From positions 2,837,001-2,901,000 of the forward strand of contig NZ_CP030041.1 in NCBI RefSeq assembly GCF_003260975.1: a stretch of 64,000 nt of DNA, read 5' to 3'. The number at the start of each line of letters is the position of its first letter. The first letter of the stretch is position 1. The stretch comes from Echinicola strongylocentroti. Its GTDB lineage: Bacteria; Bacteroidota; Bacteroidia; Cytophagales; Cyclobacteriaceae. The notes beneath the pieces were generated by a model. That model was not told the DNA's origin. It did no database searches and worked only from the letters and a program-made list of their open reading frames with translations. Positions 17,835 to 27,212 of this stretch are shown piece after piece. The translations under genes and the position numbers were made by a program.

Positions 17835-17951
17835 TGAGTCTGAGACTCAATGTTTCATAGTGCTGGGGCAGAGACCCAGCACAACACCGACTGAACGTTG
17901 TCCCATCGTCTCTGACGTGGGACTGCAAAAGTTGAGTCTCCTGACTCAACG
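17835..17951. repeat. Dispersed palindromic repeat, family A (copy 3)
   Basis: GAGTCTGAGACTC, then GTGCTGGG-GCAGAGA-CCCAGCAC with AAC, then GTCCCATCGTCTCTGACGTGGGAC, then GAGTCTCCTGACTCAA: the same four-module order as at 2238-2431 with a shorter middle. It lies between the flippase and chain-length genes inside the exopolysaccharide cluster. Confidence 0.75.
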
Positions 17952-17980
17952 CCATATTTTTGCTACCTCAATACTCATAT

Positions 17981-19060
17981 CTAGCTCTTGGACACCCTAA
18001 TATTCGCCTGATATAGGCGAGAGATGTAGAGGTAAAACAGGGCCAGCATAAACGCCACCACTCCTCCTATAAAGATGCCGACATACCATTTCAGCTTGCT
18101 TTCCTCCAGAGGAAAGCGTGGCTTGTCGATGATCTGGATAAGCGGTGAGCTGTTGCGGTGGTTGATTTTGGCGATTTCCAGGTTTTTGACGATCTCTTCA
18201 TAGGCACTGCTGGATACGCGGATGTCTATCTGCTTGCGTTCAGCATCTACGATGGCACGTTGCATAAGGGGATTGGGGTTGGGGCGATTGTCCTGTAGGC
18301 GGGCATATTCCTGTAGGTCTTGGTCCAGCACTTTCCGGACACTATCGGCTTGGGATTGCAGGATTTGGAGGTTTTCAGCTGTCTTTTTGGTTTTAGTTTC
18401 AAAGTAAAACTGGTTGACATTTTCCACTAGCTTTTCATTGTAAGCTTTGGCAAAAGGCTCATCTTTAGAAGTAGTCGTTACTTTGATGATACTCAGCTTT
18501 CGGTCTGGCTTGTCCACCGCCAGTTCATTGTCACGGATCAGCTTGGCCAGTTCTTTCATCACACTATCTTGCTGTACCGAAAACTGCTCTCTAGGTAGGC
18601 TAAAATCCAACTTCCCAAAATCCACCTCTTTGCTCCACTTTTCTTCAAGCTCATGAAAATCGATGTATTGCTCTACGAGTAGTTTACCATCGATGTCCTC
18701 TGCTGGCGTCAGCAAGGTTTTGATCAGCATATTGTCGGAGCGGTAGAGCTCCATGATATTGTCTCCTTGGAACAGGCCACTGCTGCTTCCAAGAGAGCCC
18801 AAGTTAATGCCTGCCAAGCTGGCTAATCCTGATATGCCTCCCATGCTGCTTCCGCTGGGCTCCTCCAGCACAAAAGAAGTAGAAGCGGAATACTTGGTTT
18901 TTTTGACCCATGATGCCAATAACCCCAATAGGGCACCCACCAGCACTATGATAATGATGATGTTGGATTTGCTCCTAAAATATTCCAGCCAGCCCTTTCC
19001 TCGTAGGATGAGCTCTCTGAAAGTGATTTTATCGTCGATGATGTGCTTCTGTTCTGCCAT
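17981..19060 (-). CDS. Wzz-type polysaccharide chain-length protein
   Basis: A 359-residue polysaccharide co-polymerase with two transmembrane helices (about residues 34-52, IIIIIVLVGALLGLLASWV, and 325-345) flanking a periplasmic domain with coiled-coil character. The Pro-rich PRFPLEESKLKWY just before the second helix is the usual Wzz/Wzc signature. It lacks the C-terminal tyrosine-kinase domain of full Wzc proteins. Its start overlaps the stop of the export gene by one base (TAATG), showing tight coupling. It should control chain length together with the polymerase. Confidence 0.88.
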   Translation of the reverse strand: MAEQKHIIDDKITFRELILRGKGWLEYFRSKSNIIIIIVLVGALLGLLASWVKKTKYSASTSFVLEEPSGSSMGGISGLASLAGINLGSLGSSSGLFQGDNIMELYRSDNMLIKTLLTPAEDIDGKLLVEQYIDFHELEEKWSKEVDFGKLDFSLPREQFSVQQDSVMKELAKLIRDNELAVDKPDRKLSIIKVTTTSKDEPFAKAYNEKLVENVNQFYFETKTKKTAENLQILQSQADSVRKVLDQDLQEYARLQDNRPNPNPLMQRAIVDAERKQIDIRVSSSAYEEIVKNLEIAKINHRNSSPLIQIIDKPRFPLEESKLKWYVGIFIGGVVAFMLALFYLYISRLYQANIRVSKS

Positions 19061-21669
19061 TAGTTTCCTGATCCGTTATCGAAATTGATCTGAGAGATGA
19101 CCAGTGCCAAGGTAGCCAATCCTGATGTCAAACCGATGATTTCCCCAATCCTTAGCGGAACCCTAGGCCCCTTTGATGGTACGATCACCTCTGAGCCTGG
19201 CTCTATCCTTGGGTATGATTTGAGTCCTAAGAAGCTTTTGGTTCTGGCTACTTCTCCATTGGCATAGACCACATAAGTGCGTTTACGGTTAGCCCTATTG
19301 TCAAATCCCCCAGCACGGTCAATATAGTATTTCATGCTTCTGAAGTCTTCGTGCCTTACCGTGGTCGGGTAGATAACATCCCCTCGCATTCTCACCGTCT
19401 GTAGCTGTTTCGGTACGCTGATGATATCCCCTTCCTCTAAGATCAGGTCGTACTTAGAACCAGGCTGCTCTATGATGGCATTGAGGTCAATTGCAATGGC
19501 CTCGGTCTCTTTTATCTTGATGGCAGTGCCTTCTCCCTGCCCAATATCATGAAGTGTTTCTTGACGGCTTTGGGCGATCAAGTCCCTCTTTTCCTGTTCA
19601 CTAAGGCTATCCTGCGTTTCCCTTTCCAAGCGCCGCATTTGACGGGCCTGGGCTTCGGAAGGATCCCCATTGTCGATCCGGTCGAGAAGCTTTTCGAGAT
19701 TTTTTTGTTTTCTGAGCTTTTCTGATTCAGTATGGTAATACTCCGTCCTTCGAATCAGCGTAGCGCCAGCCGGATAAGCATAACCTGTCAGCCCTCCTGC
19801 TCGGCTGATCACATCTGAAATACGCTCTTCGGTATCTCTCAAGGCAAATTCCCCTGGTGCATTGACCTGTCCTTCCACCATCACGATGCGTTCCAAGGCA
19901 AAATTGGGCTTGCGACGAACAATGATATTGTCATAGGGAGCCAAGGTAATGGAGCTGGCGGTTGCGTCCAAATCAGGGTTTACCTCCACTGGAATCAGGT
20001 CGGCAATCTCACCATTTTCTCGGTCCTCTAGGATTCTACGGGCAATCTCCACGTCGTTTTTAGAGGCTGATTCCGTAAAACCACCTGCACGTTGGATCAA
20101 ATCTTCCACCGTCATCTCTGTTGAATACGGATAGATTCCAGGGTCTCTGACCTCTCCCGAAATTTTAAGATAATATTCGTCTTTCAGGTCATAGATCGAA
20201 GAGATTCTAACGATATCTTCTTCTTCCAAGTAGACTTCTTCAGTTCCGTTCATTACCTCTTTTAGATCCACTTGAATGACTGATGTAGAGAGGTCATCGT
20301 GGGTTCTCAAGATACTGGCACGGTCAAGGTAGGCATCACCTCGCAAGCCATCGGCCCGCGCGATGAGCTGGGAAAGGGTAAGCCCGTCCGATAGGGCATA
20401 ATTTCCTTCCCTAAACACTGCTCCCTTGAGCTGTACCCGGTTATTATAGCGATCAAGGACAGTGCCTACGGTATAGTGGTCCCCGGCCTTGACGGTAAAG
20501 ATATCAAACTGCCCATTATATACGTCAGAGACAGTCTTTTCTTTATCGGTAATTCGGGTGACGCTGATTTTATCCTTGTAGGCATTATCAGTAAAGCCTC
20601 CCGCATAGTCCAATACATCGGCAAAGGACTCATCTCCTTTGACCTCAAAAACCATTGGCCGCTTCACTGCGCCCTGGAGGGTCACTCTGGACTGGTAGGG
20701 CTCCACCAATATCACGTCTTGGTCCTGTAGCTGCAGGTCCATATTGGCCTTACCATTGACGAGAAAATCATAGGCATCCACAGTGGCTACTTGCTTATTG
20801 TTGCGCATCACCTTGATGTTTCGCATGGTACCGTTTTTAGTGGGACCACCTGCAGCATACAATGCATTGAATACGGTGCTGAATGCACTGAGGGTAAAGG
20901 TCCCCGGCAGTCTCAATTCTCCCACTAGATGTACTTTTATACTGCGTACATTGCCGAGTGAAATTTGCATAAAAGTGCTTGCGTCATCCCCCTGCATATC
21001 CGCATAGAATCGTGAAAGCCTGTTTTTGATCACTCTAGTGGCCTCTGCGATGGATAGTCCCGACACACCGATAGGGCCGATATTCTCCAGCAGTAGGTTA
21101 CCTTCTGGAGTAACGGTGGATTCGTAATAATTTTCGGAAGCACCATATACATCCACATAGACCAGATCACCAGGGCCCAAGACATAACTATCAGGAGTGG
21201 CCATGTTCAAGTTGGGCTCAAAAGTCAGCTGTCGGTCCTTTTGATAGAAAAGATCCAACCCAAAGTAACTATCCTTCTTTTTGACTTCTGTTGGTTGCTC
21301 TTTTTTAGCATAAAAGCCTTGTTGGATTTCTTGTTGGTTGGCTTGCTGTCTGGGTTTGCGGTTAGCAAGTGTAGAGCTATTTTTACCCGTTTTGGAGCTG
21401 GTTTCTACCTGCTCGATCCGCTGAGCGAGTTTTTCGACTTCTGCATTGGCCATTCCCCGCGAGCGGGCCATTTCCAATAGCTCCGTATTGCTAAGTCCTG
21501 CATCTTTTGCTTTTTGGAGCAATGTCCGGACCTGATCATCTGATAGCTCATCTACCTTAATGGTGGCCACGTCAGACATGGACTGGGCATTAACTCCTTG
21601 GGGAACTGCCAACAGCAAGGCCAAGCCCATCATGGCCTGCACGAGCACCAAGTTTAAAAATTTTATCAT
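19060..21669 (-). CDS. Polysaccharide export outer-membrane protein with six SLBB domains
   Basis: An 869-residue Wza-like protein with a cleavable signal peptide (ending VPQGVNAQ). A poly-export domain starts at YVLGPGDLVYVDVYG, followed by about six SLBB units recognisable from G.V..PG.F...AGG patterns: VGELRLPGTF, QGAVKRPMVF, KGAVFREGNY, SGEVRDPGIY, EGQVNAPGEF and RGDVIYPTTV. A C-terminal hydrophobic helix (LTSGLATLALVISQI) may cross a membrane. A charged Glu/Arg-rich insert of about 90 residues lies before the last unit. It should form the outer-membrane conduit for the polymer. The ATG at 21669 was chosen over 21708 because it starts the signal peptide. It is the first gene of the cluster. 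Confidence 0.9.
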   Translation of the reverse strand: MIKFLNLVLVQAMMGLALLLAVPQGVNAQSMSDVATIKVDELSDDQVRTLLQKAKDAGLSNTELLEMARSRGMANAEVEKLAQRIEQVETSSKTGKNSSTLANRKPRQQANQQEIQQGFYAKKEQPTEVKKKDSYFGLDLFYQKDRQLTFEPNLNMATPDSYVLGPGDLVYVDVYGASENYYESTVTPEGNLLLENIGPIGVSGLSIAEATRVIKNRLSRFYADMQGDDASTFMQISLGNVRSIKVHLVGELRLPGTFTLSAFSTVFNALYAAGGPTKNGTMRNIKVMRNNKQVATVDAYDFLVNGKANMDLQLQDQDVILVEPYQSRVTLQGAVKRPMVFEVKGDESFADVLDYAGGFTDNAYKDKISVTRITDKEKTVSDVYNGQFDIFTVKAGDHYTVGTVLDRYNNRVQLKGAVFREGNYALSDGLTLSQLIARADGLRGDAYLDRASILRTHDDLSTSVIQVDLKEVMNGTEEVYLEEEDIVRISSIYDLKDEYYLKISGEVRDPGIYPYSTEMTVEDLIQRAGGFTESASKNDVEIARRILEDRENGEIADLIPVEVNPDLDATASSITLAPYDNIIVRRKPNFALERIVMVEGQVNAPGEFALRDTEERISDVISRAGGLTGYAYPAGATLIRRTEYYHTESEKLRKQKNLEKLLDRIDNGDPSEAQARQMRRLERETQDSLSEQEKRDLIAQSRQETLHDIGQGEGTAIKIKETEAIAIDLNAIIEQPGSKYDLILEEGDIISVPKQLQTVRMRGDVIYPTTVRHEDFRSMKYYIDRAGGFDNRANRKRTYVVYANGEVARTKSFLGLKSYPRIEPGSEVIVPSKGPRVPLRIGEIIGLTSGLATLALVISQINFDNGSGN

Positions 21670-21854
21670 TATTCCTGATTTGTTTAATTTATCGTAGGCA
21701 GTGGACACAGCTTCGCCACGTCACTCCCAGTTTTGGTGACCAATGAATTAATTTTCATTATCTAGCCACGTAAATAGAAAACCACCGTAAAGATAATTAT
21801 TCCGACTGATTGAGGGCAATGTTTGTAATTAAATGCCCTGCTTCGTTAATCAAA

Positions 21855-22030
21855 TTAAACCCGGAATATGCATTAGCCTATCTGTTGCGACCTTAAATTG
21901 CTTCAAAATCAGCCGTTTCACTTTAGTTTTCGGCATAACCGTAGCGGTGCTACGCTAATGCCTCCAAACTAACTGATTTTCTTGCAATTTCAGCTCTCAC
22001 TACGATTCCTAACGCATAATCCGGGTTAAA
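21855..22030. repeat. MITE-like repeat, family B (copy 1)
   Basis: Terminal inverted repeats TTAAACCCGGAATATGCATTAG at the left and CTAACGCATAATCCGGGTTAA at the right, 176 bp apart end to end. Interior words such as GCTTCAAAATCAGCCG, CCGTAGCGGTGCTACG and CTGATTTTCTTGCAATTTCAG recur in other copies. It sits upstream of the export gene and downstream of the susD terminator. No coding sequence inside. Confidence 0.8.
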
Positions 22031-22074
22031 AAGGGATAAGGGCGAATGGCGCATGAGCTACTGGTCAACTGCAC

Positions 22075-22106
22075 AAAAAAAAGCCCGGATGGAATGTCCG
22101 GGCTTT
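22075..22106 (-). terminator. Intrinsic terminator of the susCD operon
   Basis: Stem AAAGCCCGGA / TCCGGGCTTT with a 7-nt loop; on the minus strand it is followed by a run of U residues (the A tract at 22075-22082). It is 28 bp past the susD stop. Confidence 0.9.
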
Positions 22107-22133
22107 GAATAGGTTACTTGAAGAACCTCCTCC

Positions 22134-23627
22134 TTATTCAGTAGGATTTTGGATCATGTTATCATTGGCATTTAACTCATCTATAGGAATCCTCCATTGC
22201 CAATTAGCTGTTCCTGCTTCTTCGTAGAACTTGCTATTGATGACAATGCCTACATGGTTACCGCCATTTCTGTCCAAGGGCAGGTTCAAACGCTTAAGGT
22301 CATAAAACCTGAACCCTTCACCCCACAGCTCCACACGGCGCTGGATCATGATCTCATCGATCAGTGCCTGACCCGTATTGGTACTTTGGGTATATTCTGG
22401 ATCCCTGGCAGAAGCCAGTTCGAACAAAGCTGCCGCTGCTCCTGCATCATCGCCAGACCTGGCCAAGGCTTCTGCTTCGATCAGGATCATTTCTGCTGCT
22501 CTCATATAAGGAACATCACCCACGGAGCTACCGTTGGCTTGCGCCACAAACTTGCGGTTCATGTAATCCTCTTTCGTAAAGGACTCTAAGGTCACTTCAT
22601 CGATAAATGGATCCCTTAATAGAGTATCCGAAGCATTGGCGTCCCAAAGCCTTTTTCTATAATCGGTATCACTGATCTGGTCATAAAGAGGCTGAAATAT
22701 CGCCTTAGGGTTACCTCGGATGTTAGTAGAACTAAAGTTTACCGACATATAGGCAAAGAAAGAAGCAAAATAAGTTTGTTGAATATCGATCTGATGAAAC
22801 CCCCACATCCATTCTGAATTATTGTAGTCATTAAAACCACCAAGAATTCCTGATTCGTCCATAAGCTCGAAGCCATCTTTGGCAGCATTGGCCTCTGAAG
22901 CGGCTTCAGCAAATTTACCTTGAGTAAGCAACACCCTGGCTTTGATTCCTCTGGTCACATTGATATTTAGGTGGGAAGCATTGTTTCTAGTCTCGTCAAG
23001 TAGCGCAATGGCATCATCCAAATCTTGGTGAATTTGTGCATAAACTTCCTCTACTGTATTTCGTGGACCTCCTTCAGTAATTGGTTCAGTCACAATAGGT
23101 ACACCCATTTGGTCATTGCCTCCATTATAATCATAACGCTCAGCAAATAACTGTACCAAGTTAAAGTGCCCCCAAGCACGGTAAGCCAGTGCTTGTCCTT
23201 TGATCTCATCACGCTCTTCCTGAGTACCTTCGGCTGCATCTATTTTATCGATAAGCATGTTGGCATTGCCAATGATTTTATAATAAAATTTCCATAGAAA
23301 CTCCACATCAGATCGAGTTTCATCTGTATGTCTTTGCCAAGAAGCAATGGCTATAAACCAACCGTTAGCCTGATCAGTCATAACGACATCTTCACTCATC
23401 ACATCACGCATGATCATCGCACCATGCTCTCCTGGTTGACCTTGGGAATCATACCGAAGCCCCATGGCACGGTGAATGCCATTAAGTGCCGCCATGGCAT
23501 TGCCCGTAGTGGCAAAAGCAGATTCCTCAGAAACTGCATCAGTAGGCACTGTATCCAGGTAATCACTGGCACAGCCAATGTTTACCATCAATGCCAATAG
23601 AACTATTTTATGGATTATTTTTTTCAT
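22134..23627 (-). CDS. SusD-like glycan-binding lipoprotein (RagB/SusD)
   Basis: A 497-residue outer-membrane lipoprotein of the SusD/RagB family (lipobox NIGCASDYLDTVP). TPR-like helices carry the family features: ALNGIHRAM, ALAYRAWGHFNLVQLFAERY, GVPIVTEP, VEEVYAQIHQDLDDAI, and near the C-terminus VPYMRAAEMILIEAEAL and RRVELWGEGFRFYDLKRL. It forms the lid of the SusC channel and binds a nutrient, usually an oligosaccharide. It follows susC directly. An alternative ATG four codons upstream is possible. No glycoside hydrolase is adjacent, so the substrate is unknown. Confidence 0.95.
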   Translation of the reverse strand: MKKIIHKIVLLALMVNIGCASDYLDTVPTDAVSEESAFATTGNAMAALNGIHRAMGLRYDSQGQPGEHGAMIMRDVMSEDVVMTDQANGWFIAIASWQRHTDETRSDVEFLWKFYYKIIGNANMLIDKIDAAEGTQEERDEIKGQALAYRAWGHFNLVQLFAERYDYNGGNDQMGVPIVTEPITEGGPRNTVEEVYAQIHQDLDDAIALLDETRNNASHLNINVTRGIKARVLLTQGKFAEAASEANAAKDGFELMDESGILGGFNDYNNSEWMWGFHQIDIQQTYFASFFAYMSVNFSSTNIRGNPKAIFQPLYDQISDTDYRKRLWDANASDTLLRDPFIDEVTLESFTKEDYMNRKFVAQANGSSVGDVPYMRAAEMILIEAEALARSGDDAGAAAALFELASARDPEYTQSTNTGQALIDEIMIQRRVELWGEGFRFYDLKRLNLPLDRNGGNHVGIVINSKFYEEAGTANWQWRIPIDELNANDNMIQNPTE

Positions 23628-23639
23628 GGTAATTCTCAT

Positions 23640-26600
23640 TTAGAAGCTTACATTAAGACCCAAGGTGAATGTTCTGGCAGGAGTGTAGGTATTGGAAGTA
23701 GTTCCATTAAACTCTTCAGACACAAACATCCCCTTTCTCTTGGATAGCCAGCCCAAATTTTCACCGGCAATAAATACCGTGGCACGGGAAGCGTCTATCT
23801 TACTAAGAACAGTAGTCGGCAGGGTATAGCTCAGGTTTATCGACCTTAAGTTCAGGTAAGAACGGTCAATCAACCATCGGTCCGAGGAACCATTGGTTTC
23901 GGTAGCATTGATATTGTCCATTCTTGGCACATCAGTTACATCTCCCGGCTGCTGCCATCTATCAAGAGCGTCCGTATGAAGGGCATCTCCATCAGGACTA
24001 GAGCTCATTAGGCTGGCATACAGTCCATCGTAGACTTCTCCACCTACCGAGAAGCTGACCAATACACTTAATTCAAAGTTTTTGTAGGACAGGGTGTTGG
24101 CCAATCCACCAGAGAAATCAGGAATCGCCGAACCGGCAAAATGCTGCTTGGCATTTGTGTATTCCGTGGTAAGCGTGTCTGTTCCGACGATTTTCACATC
24201 TTCACGTACTTCACCATTTTGATTAAGGTATTCATTAGCAGTGTAAAGCCCATATCCCGTCTCAGGATCCACGCCTCTCCAGTCTCTCAACCAGTAATCG
24301 TAAATCGATCCGCCTACGACATATTTTTTGGTGCCGTTGATTTGTTCATCAAAAGGAAGCTTTTTGAATTTATTGGAGAAAGTCGATACGTTCAAGTTGG
24401 CATTCCAAGTGAAATCCTGATTTCTAATGATGTCACCTTGGATCTGGAACTCCACCCCGCTATTGGCCATGCTACCGATATTGATCGGTCTGCTTTCCAA
24501 GCCAGTAGTGAGGGATAAAGGCACGTCAAACAACAAGTTTTCAGAAACTCGGTAGTAATACTCCAATGTACCTGTAAAGCGCCTTGCAAAAGCAAAATCC
24601 AGCCCTACATCAAAGGTATTATTGGATTCCCAAAGCAATTCCATCGCTGATAAACTTCCTTGAAGGATCCCCGGTTCCAACGCATTATTATTGTCAAGAT
24701 TGTAAAGCGCCTGCCAAGGATAATAATTTTGCGTATCATCATCATTTAGCAAGCCATCATTGCCCACTTCACCGTAAGAAGCACGAAGCTTTAACATGTC
24801 AAAGAAATCGGCATTGAAGAAGGCTTCTTTCTCAATATTCCAAGCACCGGCCACTGACCAGAAGGTACCCCAGCGTACATCTTCAAAGAACCTGGAAGAT
24901 CCATCTGTTCTGATCGATGCAGAAAAAGAATACTTGTCATCATAGACGTAATTAAACCGAGAGAAATAAGACTCGATTCTGTACGAGTCCACACGACCGT
25001 CCGCAGCACTGGTTACTACGAAGTTGTCCGGCTCGATATTCCCATCCAAAATTTGTTCTTGCTTGGCAATATATTGGTAGTTGTACTTGAAGTCATAACT
25101 TTCGTGCGCGACTAATCCCTCGAAGTAATGCTTTGTGTTGAAGGTGTTCGCATAGCTGAGGATTTGGTTAAAGGTCAGGGCATTTCTCCTGGTATTTGTA
25201 CGATTGGCCCTGCCTGCTGGAGCGCCATCACCGACGATTTTATTGTCATATTCCATACCCAGATAAGAAATCATGTCCGTAGAGACATTGGTACGGAAAG
25301 TGAAATCCTTTAGGAAGCTTACTTCAGCATAGGCCCTTGCACTGATCACATCGCGGTCATACAAGTCCTCATTCAGCCTGGTTTCCTGCACGACATGACG
25401 TCCTACAGATGCTCCGGGGCCACGATTTACCGATCCCAAACTCGTCATATCCCCTGTATCGTAGATCCGCTGACCGTTGGCATCGAGGATATAGCCACCT
25501 GTCTGCTGGTTTTGAAGGTAAACCGGATAGATGGGGCCCATATTTCTGGCAAAGAAGAATGGGTTTACATAGCTGGAGTTACCAGAGGTACGTGAACTGT
25601 TACCATCTGCCATGGTGGCGGACAAGTTGATGCCCGTCTTGAACCAATCAGTGGCCTGCGTATTCACATTGATACGGCCGGTAAAGCGCTCCATATCCGT
25701 TTTCATCAAGAAACCTTTCTCGTTAAGGTAACCTACTGAGGTGTAGAAATCGGTCTTTTCGGTTCCTCCTGAATACGACATATTGTACTCGCCACGGTTA
25801 CCAGTACCGATCAGTTCATCATACCAGTCAAGGCCGGTAAAGTTGTTTACTGCACCGGAGTTTAAGGTACCGTCCAGTCCTACCACTTCTTCATTAGGTA
25901 CATTATAGATATTGTATCCCAATAATTCGATCAGGTTTTCAGAAGCGTATTGGCTAGCCGCTCCGTCTTCGAGACCGTTTGAGTTCATTTGTCCATGCTT
26001 GAGGGATTCCCACACCAGTGGATAATACTGCTCGGCATTTACCCGATCATATTCTGGCAATGCCCTGGAAGAAACCCCTTGTCTTACAGAGAGGTTAAAG
26101 GTAGATTTTTTTGCTCCTCCTTTTTTGGTCGTGATCATGATGACCCCATTGGCCGCCCGGGCACCGTAAAGGGCCGAAGAAGATGCATCTTTTAGCACCG
26201 TCACATCAGCTATGTCCATAGGGTTTAGGTTAGAGATGTCACCGGAATAGGGAACACCATCTACCACATAGAGAGGATCCTGGGAGGCATTTACAGAGCC
26301 AATACCCCGGATACGGACAGTTGGGCTTTCGCCTGGCTGGCCACTGGCAGAAGTGGTGATCACACCGGCTGCCTGCCCTTCCAGTACGTTGGTCACACTG
26401 TTGATGGGACGGTTGGCGATTTTGGCTTCCTTAATGGCTACTGCTGATCCAGCAAAATTGCCTTTGTCGGCAGATCCATAAGCGACGACGATCACCTCTT
26501 CCAGATTTTGGGTATCTGGTGTCAAGGTGACATTCACAGTGCTTTGGTTAGCAATGTTAATTTCCTGGCTGCTATAGCCAATAAAGCTAAACACCAAGGT

Positions 26601-26807
26601 GTTGCTGCCTTCTGGTACTTCTAAAGTGTACATACCGTCCAAGTCGGTGATAGCACCCACTGTGGATCCCTTTACCAGAACATTCACGCCCGGCATTCCA
26701 TTTGGCTCCTCTTCAGAAATAACTTTTCCAGTCACGGTTCGGCTCTGTGCCCAAACCGACGAAATGGTAAAGAGGGCTAAGATAAGACTTAGTAAACTTT
26801 TCCTCAT
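23640..26807 (-). CDS. SusC/RagA-type TonB-dependent transporter
   Basis: A 1055-residue outer-membrane transporter. After the signal peptide (ending SSVWAQ) comes a carboxypeptidase-D-like domain (VTGKVISEEEPNGMPGVNVLV), the TonB-linked segment EEVIVVAYGSADKGNFAGSA, a plug domain with VRIRGIGSVNASQDPLYVVDG and LKDASSSALYGARAANGVI, and a 22-strand barrel ending in a terminal Phe (LGLNVSF). This is the SusC signature. With susD it imports an oligomeric nutrient using TonB energy. No ECF sigma or two-component regulator is adjacent. Confidence 0.96.
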   Translation of the reverse strand: MRKSLLSLILALFTISSVWAQSRTVTGKVISEEEPNGMPGVNVLVKGSTVGAITDLDGMYTLEVPEGSNTLVFSFIGYSSQEINIANQSTVNVTLTPDTQNLEEVIVVAYGSADKGNFAGSAVAIKEAKIANRPINSVTNVLEGQAAGVITTSASGQPGESPTVRIRGIGSVNASQDPLYVVDGVPYSGDISNLNPMDIADVTVLKDASSSALYGARAANGVIMITTKKGGAKKSTFNLSVRQGVSSRALPEYDRVNAEQYYPLVWESLKHGQMNSNGLEDGAASQYASENLIELLGYNIYNVPNEEVVGLDGTLNSGAVNNFTGLDWYDELIGTGNRGEYNMSYSGGTEKTDFYTSVGYLNEKGFLMKTDMERFTGRINVNTQATDWFKTGINLSATMADGNSSRTSGNSSYVNPFFFARNMGPIYPVYLQNQQTGGYILDANGQRIYDTGDMTSLGSVNRGPGASVGRHVVQETRLNEDLYDRDVISARAYAEVSFLKDFTFRTNVSTDMISYLGMEYDNKIVGDGAPAGRANRTNTRRNALTFNQILSYANTFNTKHYFEGLVAHESYDFKYNYQYIAKQEQILDGNIEPDNFVVTSAADGRVDSYRIESYFSRFNYVYDDKYSFSASIRTDGSSRFFEDVRWGTFWSVAGAWNIEKEAFFNADFFDMLKLRASYGEVGNDGLLNDDDTQNYYPWQALYNLDNNNALEPGILQGSLSAMELLWESNNTFDVGLDFAFARRFTGTLEYYYRVSENLLFDVPLSLTTGLESRPINIGSMANSGVEFQIQGDIIRNQDFTWNANLNVSTFSNKFKKLPFDEQINGTKKYVVGGSIYDYWLRDWRGVDPETGYGLYTANEYLNQNGEVREDVKIVGTDTLTTEYTNAKQHFAGSAIPDFSGGLANTLSYKNFELSVLVSFSVGGEVYDGLYASLMSSSPDGDALHTDALDRWQQPGDVTDVPRMDNINATETNGSSDRWLIDRSYLNLRSINLSYTLPTTVLSKIDASRATVFIAGENLGWLSKRKGMFVSEEFNGTTSNTYTPARTFTLGLNVSF

Positions 26808-27212
26808 TCGATTGATTTTAAATATTTAATGTTGGTTTTGTGGGATTATTCGATATACTGTTTATTTAGTAATGAATTTCTCCAATCGAAATATAAGGTA
26901 GTTTTTGTTATTTTTTTAAGAAAAATTAACATTTCTTGTCAAAAATACCCCTGTAATCTGTAGAATTAACCTATATATGACAGAAATCAACACCACGCAA
27001 TTATCGTTTGAGTAAAAAATACTTGAATTTTATATTGTGTTTTTGCAAGTATCAATATGAATATTTCAAATAAAACACAATTATCGTTTTTTAAAAAAAT
27101 GAAGGATTGTTGAGTCCCTAAACTTTTATATCGCAGTAGAAAGCTTCCCTTCCCCTAGAATATTCACTATGTATTCCAAAAATGAGAAATTACAAGAAAA
27201 GCATAAACGACA
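26808..27212. other. AT-rich intergenic region upstream of susC
   Basis: No gene seen. It presumably carries the susC promoter on the minus strand; CAAAAATA at 26940-26947 reads TATTTTTG on that strand, a -7-like box, but no good -33 partner was found. The rest is AT-rich without clear repeats. Confidence 0.4.
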
